Source of the DNA: Ornithodoros turicata
Lineage: Eukaryota; Arthropoda; Arachnida; Ixodida; Argasidae
Direction: 5' to 3'
DNA: 64,000 nt
NCBI RefSeq assembly: GCF_037126465.1
Contig: NC_088204.1
Coordinates: forward strand, 62,987,307-63,051,306
The notes beneath the pieces were generated by a model, which searched no databases, was not told the origin of the DNA, and saw nothing but the letters and a program-made list of their open reading frames with translations. Below are positions 54,733 through 64,000 of this stretch, piece by piece. Position 1 is the stretch's first letter; every line of letters starts with the position of its first letter. The position numbers and the translations under genes were made by a program.

Positions 54733-54904
54733 TGGTGGTGGTGGTGGTGGTGGCGATAGGGCTTGCCGTTGTCGGCCTCACGTATGTGGGCAACGTCACG
54801 ACTCACGCCCTGGGGGAATGTGCGTCCTGGGCCGACTTCTAAGGGAACTGTGCCGACATATGTCTGAAAGCGTCTGAGGAAAACCCAGGAAAAACCCCAG
54901 ACAA
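54733..54904 (-). mobile_element. Headless SINE with (ACC)n tail, 13-bp TSD
   Basis: Perfect direct repeats CCCTGAAAGAGGG (54720-54732 and 54905-54917) flank it. On the minus strand it starts TGTCTGGGGTTTTTCCTGGG, continues GACATATGTCGGCACAGTTC, and ends in a CACCACC tail. The tRNA head is missing, as at 18763-18912. Confidence 0.85.
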
Positions 54905-54917
54905 CCCTGAAAGAGGG

Positions 54918-56095
54918 AATGTTGCCGGAGCACGAACCTAACGCGCCCAATCAAAGTGCTCTTCGGCTACGAATCTACGCCAGATTGTCTGCACGTGGTC
55001 GTCTGCTCTCGTGAATCATCGTCATCGTCCTCTTCTTGCAACTGGATGCTGTCGTCTGCTCGCGGTTTCTGCATCGCTAGAACGTGAGGCATTCTCTGCC
55101 AAGAAACATGTTTTCCTTTCGCAGTAGTGAATATGCCTTTCGGTACCTTCCTGGGCACACAGACAGTTGTTGGATTTAGTTTCAAAATTTGTGACATTAA
55201 ATGCACTTTTTCGAGCAACTGATTTCACTAGCTTGCACCTTATAGCCTGGCAACAGTGACATCACAGCATTACTTCCCGACGCCGTCCGCTGGTTTTTCG
55301 CCCCATGGAGCTGGTGCCGGCGAACAACTGGAGCGGAACGCGTGGCAGACTGCCGCGTGAACTTCGTTGCGAAAAATTCGCTCCATGGAGGTTGCCCTTT
55401 ATACTTGTTAAATCATAGTTGCAGTGCTAAATATATCTTGGAATAAAGCTGAGCTCTATCAGTGGTATGAAGATGTGGAGCGAAGCTTACAGATAAACCA
55501 CTTTCAGTAATGGGCGTGCGGTGCGCCACGTGGCGACAACAGCGCCGTTTGTAACCAGCGGAGAGAATTCGTCGTACAGCATGTCAAAAAAGGTAATCTA
55601 CACCAATCCATTACAAAGGGTAATCTAGGTTATGTAATCCATTACAGAGAGCAATTTTCATACCCGTCCGTGATCACCATGAGTAGGTCCCTGGTTTTCT
55701 GCTACGGCAAATTCAAAAGTCCGCGATTCTCTGCGGCAAGGAGTCGACGGCTGCTTGAAACGGGAAATACTTTATTTTCTTGGATAATGTCAGAACAAAA
55801 AATATTTTATAAACGTACAGATTCAAAGCACTGTTGTGAAAGAAAGGATTTGCGGCTTTGTATGTATGTCCTTCTATATGTGTTCCAGCCTCAGAACATC
55901 AATTGTCGCCCTGTTGTGGCTCAGCAATACATGATAAACGTATTGTGTTATCATCTGACAGCGAATGCCGTCTGTCGCCTACAATCATTTTATACCTGCT
56001 GCAAGATCTTTCAGCATCTACGGAGTTTGTAGGAACTGACATGTACTTGATCGCAATAGGAGCAAGCTACCTCATTCAGTTCGAAAACCCCATAA
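54918..56095. other. No gene recognised; SINE body fragment
   Basis: At about 55855-55910, GTGTTCCAGCCTCAGAACAT matches the body of the tandem SINE of 8128-11683. At 55590-55655 short GTAATCYATTAC words occur, as in the hAT-like blocks. No gene was recognised. Confidence 0.45.
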
Positions 56096-56753
56096 CCGTA
56101 TTTACTCGCATAATGTGCGCACTTTTTCACCCAAACAAAGTAGGAAAACTTCGGGGTGCGCAAATTGCGCGGGAACGTTCGTTACGATATTCAAACGATG
56201 CATATTTTCAAAATTTTAGTATGCCGGTCATATAAGCTTTCCGTAAAGCCGATATTGACGCTGTCACTGCATTGCGCAAGCACGAAAGAAGTACCCAAAT
56301 ACCGCGCAACCGCCCACGGTCCGGAGGCAAAATGCCGGCCCTCTTACCGCTCATATATACCGGTGAAATACGACGAGACGCTGATGGGAGACACCGCTAG
56401 TTGCACTTGACAACCGAAAGCACACGCTAAGCTCGCCGACTTTGCCATGTTGTGCTGTAAGGTTTGTCATAGCGTTTCCTTCCGCGTTGTGTAGTTCGAC
56501 TGACAGTATCGTCCATCGCATCAGTGGACCATCACCCGAAAGTGTGCTCAAATCAAACAAAAGCATCGCAATAACTTTGGTAGCTCTGACGGCGTTGCGA
56601 AAAGCAACCGCCACGGTCGCTGAGGCACGCGGGTCAGATATACGCGCGCGAAAACGCGGGTGCACCAATTACCCAATTTGTTGTTTTCTTGACATTTAGT
56701 GCTAATCTAGGGGAGTGCAAGTTTTGCGATTGCGCAAAATACGCGAGTAAATG
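56096..56753. mobile_element. Candidate TIR element (CGTATTTACTCGCATAATGTG)
   Basis: The left CCGTATTTACTCGCATAATG and the right inverse TTGCGCAAAATACGCGAGTA form imperfect inverted ends about 25 bp long. The interior frames have no domain. No TSD was verified. Confidence 0.5.
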
Positions 56754-57440
56754 TCGAAGGGTCATATGTGCCTTGGAACAGTTGGGGGCGTGCGCAGTAC
56801 GCGCGTTTACCTGACGCTCTTTTGTGCGAGCGTGCAATACGCTCTGCAAGTAACCGAGCGTTCTGCGCATATCTCCACTCCCGGTTACTCCACTCGGGAA
56901 GCCCCATTGGCTAAGGCGTCGCCCTCCCTCTTCCCTCTTACTGCCTCCTCTCATGCGCAGAGACGCATTTGCACAGCGTATACTTCTCCTGAGCCGCTGC
57001 ACGTAGTAACCGTAACCGTCCACATGGCGCCAAGCGCGTCCTGCGACCCAATCGGATTTCCGCGAAATTCCGTGCGAAACGAAAGATTCCACGTAGAATT
57101 CCGGGTTCCGCGAAATTTCGTGGATTCGCGGAAACCCCAGAGTCTTAACCATGACCATTCCGGAACAACAGTAAGACAGCGAAAATGCGAGCAACCCACA
57201 GAAAAATATTGTCTGTCTGTCCATTTGTGTTTGCTAGCATAGGCTCATTACTTGATACATACTTTCCATAAAAAACTTAGTTTGCAGCCTACATAATGGC
57301 AGGCTCTCGAAGGCAGGAGTCAATGCACCTGATGCAGAGCAGACTTCTGGGAAACTGGCACTTCTTGTCCATACACATGTGTGTACAGAAAGTACTTTGA
57401 TTGCGACAGAGAAACACACGCACACTATTTCAAAACATAT
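56754..57440. other. No gene recognised
   Basis: Contains a palindromic run of TTCCGCGAAATTCCGTG type at about 57057-57135 (ATTTCCGCGAAATTCC, TTCCGCGAAATTTCG). No gene is supported. The right end abuts the 3' end of the two-pass membrane gene. Confidence 0.35.
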
Positions 57441-57459
57441 ACCTTGACAGGGGAGCCAC

Positions 57460-57465
57460 TTTATT
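57460..57465 (-). terminator. Poly(A) signal of the two-pass membrane gene
   Basis: AATAAA on the minus strand (CCTAATAAAGTGG) lies about 140 bases after the stop codon at 57607, in the position expected for the 3' end of this gene. Confidence 0.65.
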
Positions 57466-57606
57466 AGGCATTATTTACAGTTGTATATGTGTGTCAGAAA
57501 TTTTATAGGATAAAATACGCACACCCACGTAGGTACCGGAATGCCCCAAAACACGGCAGTCTCACACAAAGTACATAGATTGTTTTTTATCAGATCAACA
57601 CAGACC

Positions 57607-57714
57607 TCATGTGAGATTCTGCAGTTCTGCGCAGTCTTTCCGTGCCTCGTCTGCTGAAGCTTCCGCAGTGCGCAGGCTGGCGTAAGGTTTTACTGCGACG
57701 TCCAACTGGCCGTT
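57607..57714 (-). CDS. Two-pass membrane protein, last coding exon
   Basis: This exon encodes NGQLDVAVKPYASLRTAEAS then ADEARKDCAELQNLT and a TGA. It is preceded on the minus strand by CCCCTCTTGTCTTGCAAACT and CTCAACAG, a good polypyrimidine tract and AG. It starts in phase 0, which matches the phase-0 end of the exon at 61628-61742. The segment is polar, as expected for a C-terminal tail beyond the second membrane segment. Additional exons between 57714 and 61628 cannot be excluded, but none was found. Confidence 0.6.
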   Translation of the reverse strand, partial: NGQLDVAVKPYASLRTAEASADEARKDCAELQNLT

Positions 57715-58328
57715 CTGTTGAGAGTTTGCAAGACAAGAGGGGTTAGTTCAGCTCCAATTATCCTATACCAGTTCTTCAAGACATGACATGTTCATTGTTC
57801 AAGACAAGAAGCAACAACACGTGGAGAACTGTGGCTATTCAACTATGGAGCATACAAAAAAAAAAAGAAATCACTGCGAATGGCAACAAAAAACTTCTGC
57901 TGGTGATGTTGGTGGCATTGCTTCTCACTGTGATAATAAGTGTAAAGGTTGCTCCTTCGCTAAATTGAACAGGAAAGAGGCTTGCGTGATTTACACTAGT
58001 TCACAATTTCTAGCTCATTCGATGACTGAGTAGAGCTAAAGCGCTACCCTGCAGAATAACATTCACAGAATTTCACAATTTATTATTATTTTTTTATATG
58101 CTGGAAAGAGCTGGAAGATGCCGTGTGAGTTTTAATTGCTGTATTTGCACTACTACTGCTTTACACGAGAAAGATGCTGCCCGCCACAAGTGTGTTTGTC
58201 TGTGTGAATGCCTGCTGATCGCAAGATCACAGGTTGGACGGTGGCGGGACGGTGGCCAAGACAGTGGCAACTTGGTGAAAGGGTACAGGTTGCTCAGACA
58301 CACCATTTTCCGTGAGGGACGATAAATG

Positions 58329-59265
58329 CAGGGATCGGAACTGTTATCTCTTTCGGTTCGGTTCGAGTTCAGCTCCGCAGCAGCGCAAAATATCAGTTCA
58401 AACCAGTTTAAACTGGTTCAGGAAAGTGAAATTTTGAGCAGATTGCCATGGGTGAAAAGCAAGCCCATCCTTACGATTGTAAAATAACATAAATGCACTT
58501 TTGTTGTTGTTGTTGCCAACAGAGCAGTGGTTCGCAGCAGCACTGTTGTTACAGACCCGCATTTGAGGTGCAATGTTACGACAACCTGCTGTACTCTTTA
58601 CCTTCTGCTCAGGGACTAGCCATTATTTTTACCGCCCGAAATGGAAACTTGGGGTTGCCGGACGACAAAAATCACATACAAGGAAGCCCACAGCTGCCAG
58701 AAGGAAGAGAGAAAAAACAAAACACGACTAATGATGCTTCTTGTCCTTTCCGACCACATATATTCAATTGTGCCATCTAACATTAAATAGCGTGCACGCT
58801 CAGGTGTTGGCCCACGAGGCGCCTTCCCAAACATGTGGTCAGGTGCTGCTTTTCCTCTTTAGGGAGCAAGACATTTGATTCACCATAGCACCATCTCCAA
58901 CACAATTGTGTTTAGAATGTCATTTCAACTTCCATTTAGTATCCAAAGAACTAGATGAATGTTCGGTGTTACCTCAGCTGGTGGAATCAAGCACTGCCAG
59001 ATCTCAAAACTGAATGAACGCAATAGCTGCGAGGAGGAAATACGAAATGCCTCGCACACTAGGGTTTAGTTCATTTTGTTTTGCCCAGTTTGGGTTTCAA
59101 ATTTCTTTGGCAATGCGGCTCAATCCGTCGTGTGAATCGTGATTCCGATCTCACACAATGCACGCTATGTCTAAACTGTTTCGCGAGCCAGCAACCGCCT
59201 AAATAGCGAAAAAGACCGCGATTTAGCAGTTTTCGGTTCCGGTTCAGTTTCGATTCAGATCCCTG
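58329..59265. mobile_element. hAT-like element in the intron, 8-bp TSD (7/8)
   Basis: The ends are CAGGGATCGGAACTG and the inverse of CAGGGATCTGAATCG. The flanks GATAAATG (58321-58328) and GTTAAATG (59266-59273) differ at one base. Subterminal words such as TTTCGGTTCGGTTCG, AACCAGTTTAAACTGGTT and TTCGGTTCCGGTTCAG are present. No transposase is recognised in the 937 bp. Confidence 0.8.
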
Positions 59266-59438
59266 GTTAAATGTAGTGTGTCGAGATTTCGGCAGACGTT
59301 AGAGAACCCTCAGGTGGGCAAAATTAATCCGCAGGCCCGACCACTGCGGCGGCGCTCATGATCGCAGTTGTCTCCCGACTTCAAGCCCCGAATTATTAGT
59401 GACGCGCACGTCCCCGTGTTTCCCGGACCGGCTTAGCA

Positions 59439-59653
59439 CAGCTTGGGACAAGGGTTTACGGAACGTGGCACTGGCGTATTTCTGCATAGAGTCCGCGCCC
59501 TGCTAGATATCCGGAAGAGGTTGAATAAGAAATGGGTGACCCTCCACTCTGTCTACCTCTCACTATCTGCGTCTGCTCCTGTTTGTTGCTAGGGTGTCGT
59601 CCCCATGGTCAAATGTGATACTCGGGTGTTCCGTAAACTTTTGTCCCAAGCCG
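59439..59653. mobile_element. 215-bp MITE (CAGCTTGGGAC family), copy 3
   Basis: The best-preserved copy: CAGCTTGGGACAAGGGTTTACGG at the left is mirrored by CCGTAAACTTTTGTCCCAAGCCG, followed by TA (the left flank is CA). It matches 4149-4363 in length and internal words. Confidence 0.8.
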
Positions 59654-59692
59654 TATGTCATGAAGAGGTAGGTAGCACGGTTGAACTGGTAC

Positions 59693-60169
59693 CAGGTCTC
59701 CCAAACTCACCTCGGAAAAGCGTGCAACGAAGAAGGCCGCCACTAGATACCCCACTGTTGCCGTTCCGGATCACTTCAGCGCGCGAAGTTTAGCGGCAAA
59801 ATGTTTTTGTTGTTTCTGCGAATGAATCTAGTCTTCATATGTCCAAATAAAACGCGTATAAGAACTTTCTGTGTCGTGTTTCACTTTTTGGTCCCGTTTT
59901 TAAACGTGTTGAGCGATCGGAAGGATCTAGTGCACGGCTGCGTGCATCACATAGCGTACCTGTCGTACCAGGCGCCGCAGGCACAGTCGTCCATTTCTCC
60001 TTCAATGACTTGGCCTGGCTTGGATTGTGCTTCAACTGGATCTTTAGCGCGCTACAATCCAACGCAAGCCAACGTCTGGTAACAATGGGGTATCTAAGGG
60101 CGGCCTCCGGCATTGCACGCGTCGGGATAGGAACAAATACATGGGAATATGGCGACCCTAGGGGACCTG
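59693..60169. mobile_element. 477-bp hAT-like MITE, copy B, perfect 8-bp TSD
   Basis: Inverse copy of 25786-26264, with ACTGGTAC on both sides (59685-59692 and 60170-60177). The high similarity over the whole length and two independent perfect TSDs fix the ends of this family exactly. Confidence 0.92.
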
Positions 60170-61627
60170 ACTGGTACGATATCTGGCCATAATTTAGAGG
60201 GTGTGGGTCCGTATGCCACTTCTGGTGGCTTTGGACTAGTGGCACATCTTGCCACTATTTTAGAATAACGGGTGTGCAATTTTCCAATCTATTCAAATGC
60301 AGTCTAAATTTTGGCATAGCTTTTGTTACTGTAATGTTAAATTGTGAAGTAAACGGTCCTAGTTGGCTGTCGCGGTTTGGTACGCAGTTTTGGAAGGCTA
60401 TAGGCTTAGTTGCTTGCGCAGTATAAAAGCTCCAGTCGTCACTGTTGTCACCACCAAAGTAAATGATTCCGTCATCCACAACTGCTTGTCAGTAACGGCA
60501 AAGTATTTCCCACTCCTGTATTCTCCTACATTTTCGTATCATGCCCAAACCTTTTTATGCTTATTATTTTGTCAAATTAATGTACGGTTGATCCCTGCTT
60601 ATTTGGGCTTATCTGTCTCCTGCAGCCTACGGACAGGACACGTGGCGACGGATTCCCGTCTGTGCAATCTGCCTTCATTTATGCCGGCTACAGTCTCCAG
60701 ATCCTGAAATATCTGGAAAATGCCCAACAACTGCCTTCATTTACTGTAAATGTGTTTTTCTTTGCGTGGACGATCATTCTTCAAGTTGTCCAGTTTTAAA
60801 CATATTTGTAGTCCTGACACATTTCATTTGCGAGTACAACTTTTCGCGATTATACCGTCATTGCAAATATAAATATGTTTACAGTATCTGCTGTTCACAC
60901 AACGACAACGTACAACCTACATTTGATAAAGTGGGGGTGGCAGCGGTGAAGAATTTTACCCCTTCACTGTTGTACGCGCCTCCTGCGACATTGAAGAGCC
61001 ACTGCTCCCGCTCTGTTTTTGAACAAATATTCCAAAGAATTTCAAGGACCCTTTAAGGCACGACCGTAACCTCGTCCAGGATGTAAAATACAGTTTGTCG
61101 CCATCACTTCACAATTTTTCACCAAAAAAATGTTTAGCTACAGACCACGCACGGCAGAATACGCGGGGACTAACGTGACTGAGGACTACGGAATGCTAAA
61201 GATCGTAGCAATGAAGGTCAAAGAATACAACGGAGCGTTGCAGTTCCACGAGAATAACAAACAGAGGCAAAATCAAGGGTTTTCATGGGCTATGGAAAAT
61301 CGAATGTTTTGAGGACCTTGAGACTGGCGCTTTTGGATTCCGGGTTTCAAGGACTAGTAGGAACTACGTGAGTCAGTTCATTTCATGGCGTGTGAGAAGT
61401 CGCTCAGTAGCTTCTTATAATGTATTTGGCAATGTGCGCCCCTTGTCAGCCAAGGTGTCGGTAAGAGTTGTTATTAGCTGAATGTGTGTAGTAATAGTAG
61501 AATGGCTCCTGTGCTCTCGAGCTTCATTTGTCTCTGGTTATCCAGACGCTTTATATGAACTACATGAAAAATCGGAATGTGTAATGCTGTTTTTTGTTTT
61601 GTTTTTCTGCATAAAGTAATGCTGTAC
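60170..61627. other. Intron 2 remainder; no further exon recognised
   Basis: This is part of the intron of the minus-strand two-pass gene. A minus-strand frame at 60479-60255 (DDGIIYFGGDNSDDW...) has protein-like composition, but a stop and no matching splice phase, so it was not joined to the gene. No other feature was seen. Confidence 0.35.
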
Positions 61628-61742
61628 CTCAGATATTTGCTGCTGCTCGACAAGCTTGCAGAGAAGGATGGACAGCGTGATTCCAACAAACAGAAACATG
61701 ATGCCACTTCCAGTTGAGATTATGCCAATCCATGTTGGGACC
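61628..61742 (-). CDS. Two-pass membrane protein, middle coding exon
   Basis: The exon is flanked by TTTCGCTTTCTAG on its 5' side and GAG/GTACAG on its 3' side (minus strand). It encodes VPTWIGIISTGSGIMFLFVG then ITLSILLCKLVEQQQISE, the second membrane segment plus a short polar stretch. It takes one base to finish the Arg codon begun in the first exon (CG|G) and ends in phase 0. Its 115-bp length, good sites at both ends and phase agreement with the neighbours make a real exon likely. Confidence 0.7.
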
Positions 61743-62471
61743 CTAGAAAGCGAAATTTGAGTTATATTGAAACGTTCAACTTTAGTCGACACCACGGACA
61801 TGTTACAAAGCCAAAAGCACAACTGCTCTTTGGACACATGGGCAGCTGGTCAAACCTAGCAGACCAGATTGGCCTACATGCAAAGGCGAGAGTGGAATTT
61901 CTACATCCATTTGCTAGCCAATTAGGAAGCATGGCATTGCGAAAAAGGTGTTTGAATGCCTTCACATATCAGTACATTAGCTACTGGACGATATCCGCAG
62001 ATAACATGCGGTAAGGAAATCTCTCAAAGGCAAAGATTTTAACAAGAAAGGGAAAAAATCTCTTATATAGCATTCAAAATTTCTCGAAAATTTCGCGTCA
62101 CAGCCACTCACCACAGTAAACCTGCCATACGTCACCAAAGCGCATCTACGAGGTAAATGTTTTGTTTGTAAAAGTAATTTAAAGTTTTTTTGTTTTTTTT
62201 CCTTTACCTTTAAATATTGATTATGCTTCGCACTTTGTTCTGCCAATTCCACCTGCTCTGACGCGTTGAAAACTCATAAATGCAAAGAGAGGTGGTTATG
62301 TTTTTCATTTGTTTTCGCTGTCAAGTTGTCCACCCGTTTGTCGTTCACATCATCGGTAGGGCGTTGTGAACGGGCAACTTTTTTTTTTTCTTTCTGTTTT
62401 CCTTCACATTTCTGACACAGGAGCGCGCGTCACCTTTTTGATTCACTTCACGCGACCGTATTGCAACCTAC

Positions 62472-62644
62472 CGTTTCAACGCCTCGTCCTCGCGAATGTT
62501 TGAGCCGAAAAACACGAGTAGCAAGATCCCAAAGACGAGGCAGACGATGCCACCGACATGGCCGCAGAGGGACAGCTGGGCCAGGAAACGAAAGGGCTGT
62601 CGCATCGCAGACACTCGACGGTAGTTCTTGAAGAATGCCATCAT
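62472..62644 (-). CDS. Two-pass membrane protein, first coding exon
   Basis: The minus-strand ATG ATG GCA at 62644 follows an in-frame TAG, so translation starts here. The exon encodes MMAFFKNYRRVSAMRQPFRF, then LAQLSLCGHVGGIVCLVFGI, LLLVFFGSNIREDEALK, and ends CG/GTAGGT, a strong donor. A basic, aromatic N-terminus precedes the first membrane segment (about residues 21-46). With the exons at 61628-61742 and 57607-57714 it gives a protein of about 131 residues with two membrane segments and a polar tail. I do not recognise the family. The three-exon model rests on splice sites and phase and has no similarity support. Confidence 0.65.
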
Positions 62645-62649
62645 GCTCT

Positions 62650-63420
62650 ATTCGTCCCCTAAAGGCATCACTCAACCGTTTGTCATCATTTCAGCATCGA
62701 GCCTGTTGCCAATGCACGCACGGAAAACGCGGAAAACCAAATTCGGCGTACGGACCGTAGCAATAACCGCTATCCATAGCCGGAAGCTAAGTTTAGCCTC
62801 CAGCTGCGAATTGAAACCGAAACCGATTCGGAGGACATTGATTTTCCTGATTGTTAACTGTTTTATTAGATGCCTCCAGCCAAAACAGACAAATGTACGC
62901 ACAGAGGTATTGAATGGAAACTCTGTTTTAATTTCGACACCTTACTTTACCTGCACTACCACTTCAGAAAAGTAATTGGTTCACTGACGACTGACTTTGT
63001 TATGGCTGTAGTCGCTGTAGTTAAGTACTCCGCCTCATGAAGTAACTGTCGACCTTTCGTCCCTTTACTAGTCGTTTATTTAGGCATAACATAAGTTTTG
63101 GCGTATTACATTTGTTTGTCGGTTTATTAGCTAGTTAATTTTTAAAAGTCAAGTTTTTCTTTTTTCGTTTTGTTTTTGAAAGCGAGAGTGTCCAGTTCCG
63201 GAATTTTTGAAGAATGAGTTCCTAAATAGCGTCGTCACAACAATGGGGATTGAAAGCGAAACTGGATTGTAAAAGCTTTGTGCTCTCCATTTCCTTGAAT
63301 AACATAAGGCCGCTTGAATGCATTCAAAAAAGAAAAAAAGTCGTCATCATTAGAGTATGCTTAATTTTGGTGTAAATACTATTGTAACTTCTGATTGGAA
63401 CGGCCGAACTATGGTCTTTT
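62650..63420. promoter_or_regulatory. Presumed promoter and 5' flank of the two-pass gene
   Basis: This is the region upstream of the minus-strand start codon. No TATA box or Inr could be fixed. Open frames on either strand lack domains. The assignment as promoter is by position only. Confidence 0.3.
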
Positions 63421-63457
63421 TATCTTAACATTAGTATTGGGAACGCGGAAGAATCAG

Positions 63458-63529
63458 TCCTCGTTAGTATAGTGGTCAGTATCCCCGCCTGTCACGCGGG
63501 AGACCGGGGTTCGATTCCCCGACGGGGAG
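63458..63529 (+). tRNA. tRNA-Asp (GTC), copy 1
   Basis: This 72-nt cloverleaf has acceptor TCCTCGT/ACGGGGA, an A box from TTAGTATAGTGG, anticodon arm CCCGC-CTGTCAC-GCGGG (anticodon GTC) and a B box GGTTCGATTCC. It lacks the encoded CCA, as eukaryotic genes do. A TTTT Pol III stop follows at about 63537. Confidence 0.97.
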
Positions 63530-63608
63530 ATGTTTGATTTTAAATATGCTTGTTTTAAAGTGTGTCCTATTTATCTTAACATTAGTATTGGGAACGCGGA
63601 AGAATCAG

Positions 63609-63680
63609 TCCTCGTTAGTATAGTGGTCAGTATCCCCGCCTGTCACGCGGGAGACCGGGGTTCGATTCCCCGACGGGGAG
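63609..63680 (+). tRNA. tRNA-Asp (GTC), copy 2
   Basis: Identical to the first copy over all 72 nt, with a TTTTT terminator about eight bases downstream. Intact promoter boxes suggest that both copies are functional. Confidence 0.97.
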
Positions 63681-63722
63681 ATGTTTGTTTTTAAATATGC
63701 TTGTTTTAAAGTGTGTCCTATT

Positions 63723-64000
63723 TATTTTGTGAGGATGGTTTGGCAGGGTTGTGGATGTAAAAATGGCGTCGAAAATGTCAGTGTCTGTGCGTTAGTAATG
63801 CATTTTATTTCACTTGCCTTCTTCCATTGCGCTGGCATCAAAGCAGATTCTTACTTTACCTGGATACAGGGAAAGTGACAGCAACTACAACTAAATACGT
63901 CTTCCTATAAAACAACTATGATTTCTACTACTAAAACAACTCAAATGATTTCTGGCTTCAGTAAGTATACTTTAGTAATCAACTACTGTTCGGAAAGTAC
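63723..64000. other. No gene recognised
   Basis: AT-rich sequence to the window edge, with no supported feature. Confidence 0.3.

Larger units (their letters stand above)
63421..63722 (+). repeat. 151-bp tandem duplication carrying tRNA-Asp
   Basis: Units 63421-63571 and 63572-63722 are identical except for one base in the tRNA 3' flank (TGATTTT against TGTTTTT). Each contains a complete tRNA gene with its 5' and 3' flanks. Confidence 0.95.

Noticed and set aside
60255..60479. Possible extra exon of the two-pass membrane gene
   Set aside because: The frame ends in a stop. Entering from the upstream exon in phase 0 gives a different frame that also stops soon.
32777..62644. Joining the four-pass exon (32.8-33.2 kb) to the 57-62 kb gene as one transcript
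   Set aside because: Splicing the phase-0 end at 61628 to the acceptor before 33169 gives a stop after five codons, and a better matching terminal exon exists at 57607-57714.

Overview
The window is nuclear DNA from a large, repeat-dense animal genome. It has spliced low-density genes, nuclear-type tRNA genes, LINEs, tRNA-derived SINEs and many families of terminal-inverted-repeat (TIR) DNA transposons with clear target-site duplications (TSDs). The repeat mix and the NDP kinase sequence suggest an arthropod, and a chelicerate such as an ixodid tick is my best guess. That guess is pattern recognition and no search was run.

Host genes are few. (1) A three-exon minus-strand gene (coding 62644 to 57607, poly(A) signal near 57465) encodes a small two-pass membrane protein of about 131 residues. 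I assembled it by hand from splice sites and exon phases. (2) An intronless nucleoside diphosphate kinase ORF (53324-53785, +) has full length but altered nucleotide-site residues. (3) A minus-strand exon at 32777-33169 encodes a hydrophobic four-pass protein of unknown family. (4) Two tRNA-Asp(GTC) genes lie in a near-perfect 151-bp tandem duplication at the right edge.

The rest is mostly mobile DNA. At 1-4.8 kb there are nested MITEs, two SINEs with perfect TSDs and a truncated LINE. At 6.4-7.3 kb there is a hAT-like element with a perfect 8-bp TSD. At 8.0-12.3 kb lies the most complex nest: a Tx1/L1-like LINE 3' end split by a tandem tRNA-derived SINE array (12-bp TSD), which is itself hit by an ORF1-only retroelement (11-bp TSD, poly(A)) and by a second LINE fragment. 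At 13-16 kb there are a long-TIR MITE and a LINE reverse transcriptase fragment. At 16.7-21.6 kb there are palindrome-rich hAT-like DNA, a hAT element holding a SINE and a microsatellite, and a foldback-type element built of 108-bp repeats. At 23.6-25.1 kb there is a broken THAP plus DDE transposase whose TIR matches a MITE family seen three more times (28.7, 31.4 and 51.5 kb).

From 34.5 to 37.4 kb there are two hammerhead-ribozyme motifs of Penelope-like type, then a LINE with RT, RNase H and zinc-knuckle parts. A third hammerhead-like core lies at 42.86 kb. From 41.6 to 52 kb more MITEs follow, with a hAT transposase C-terminus inside a block rich in GATCGCGATC palindromes. Intron 2 of the two-pass gene (57.7-61.6 kb) holds three further DNA transposons, two of them with 8-bp TSDs. 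No CRISPR, operon, phage or bacterial feature was seen.
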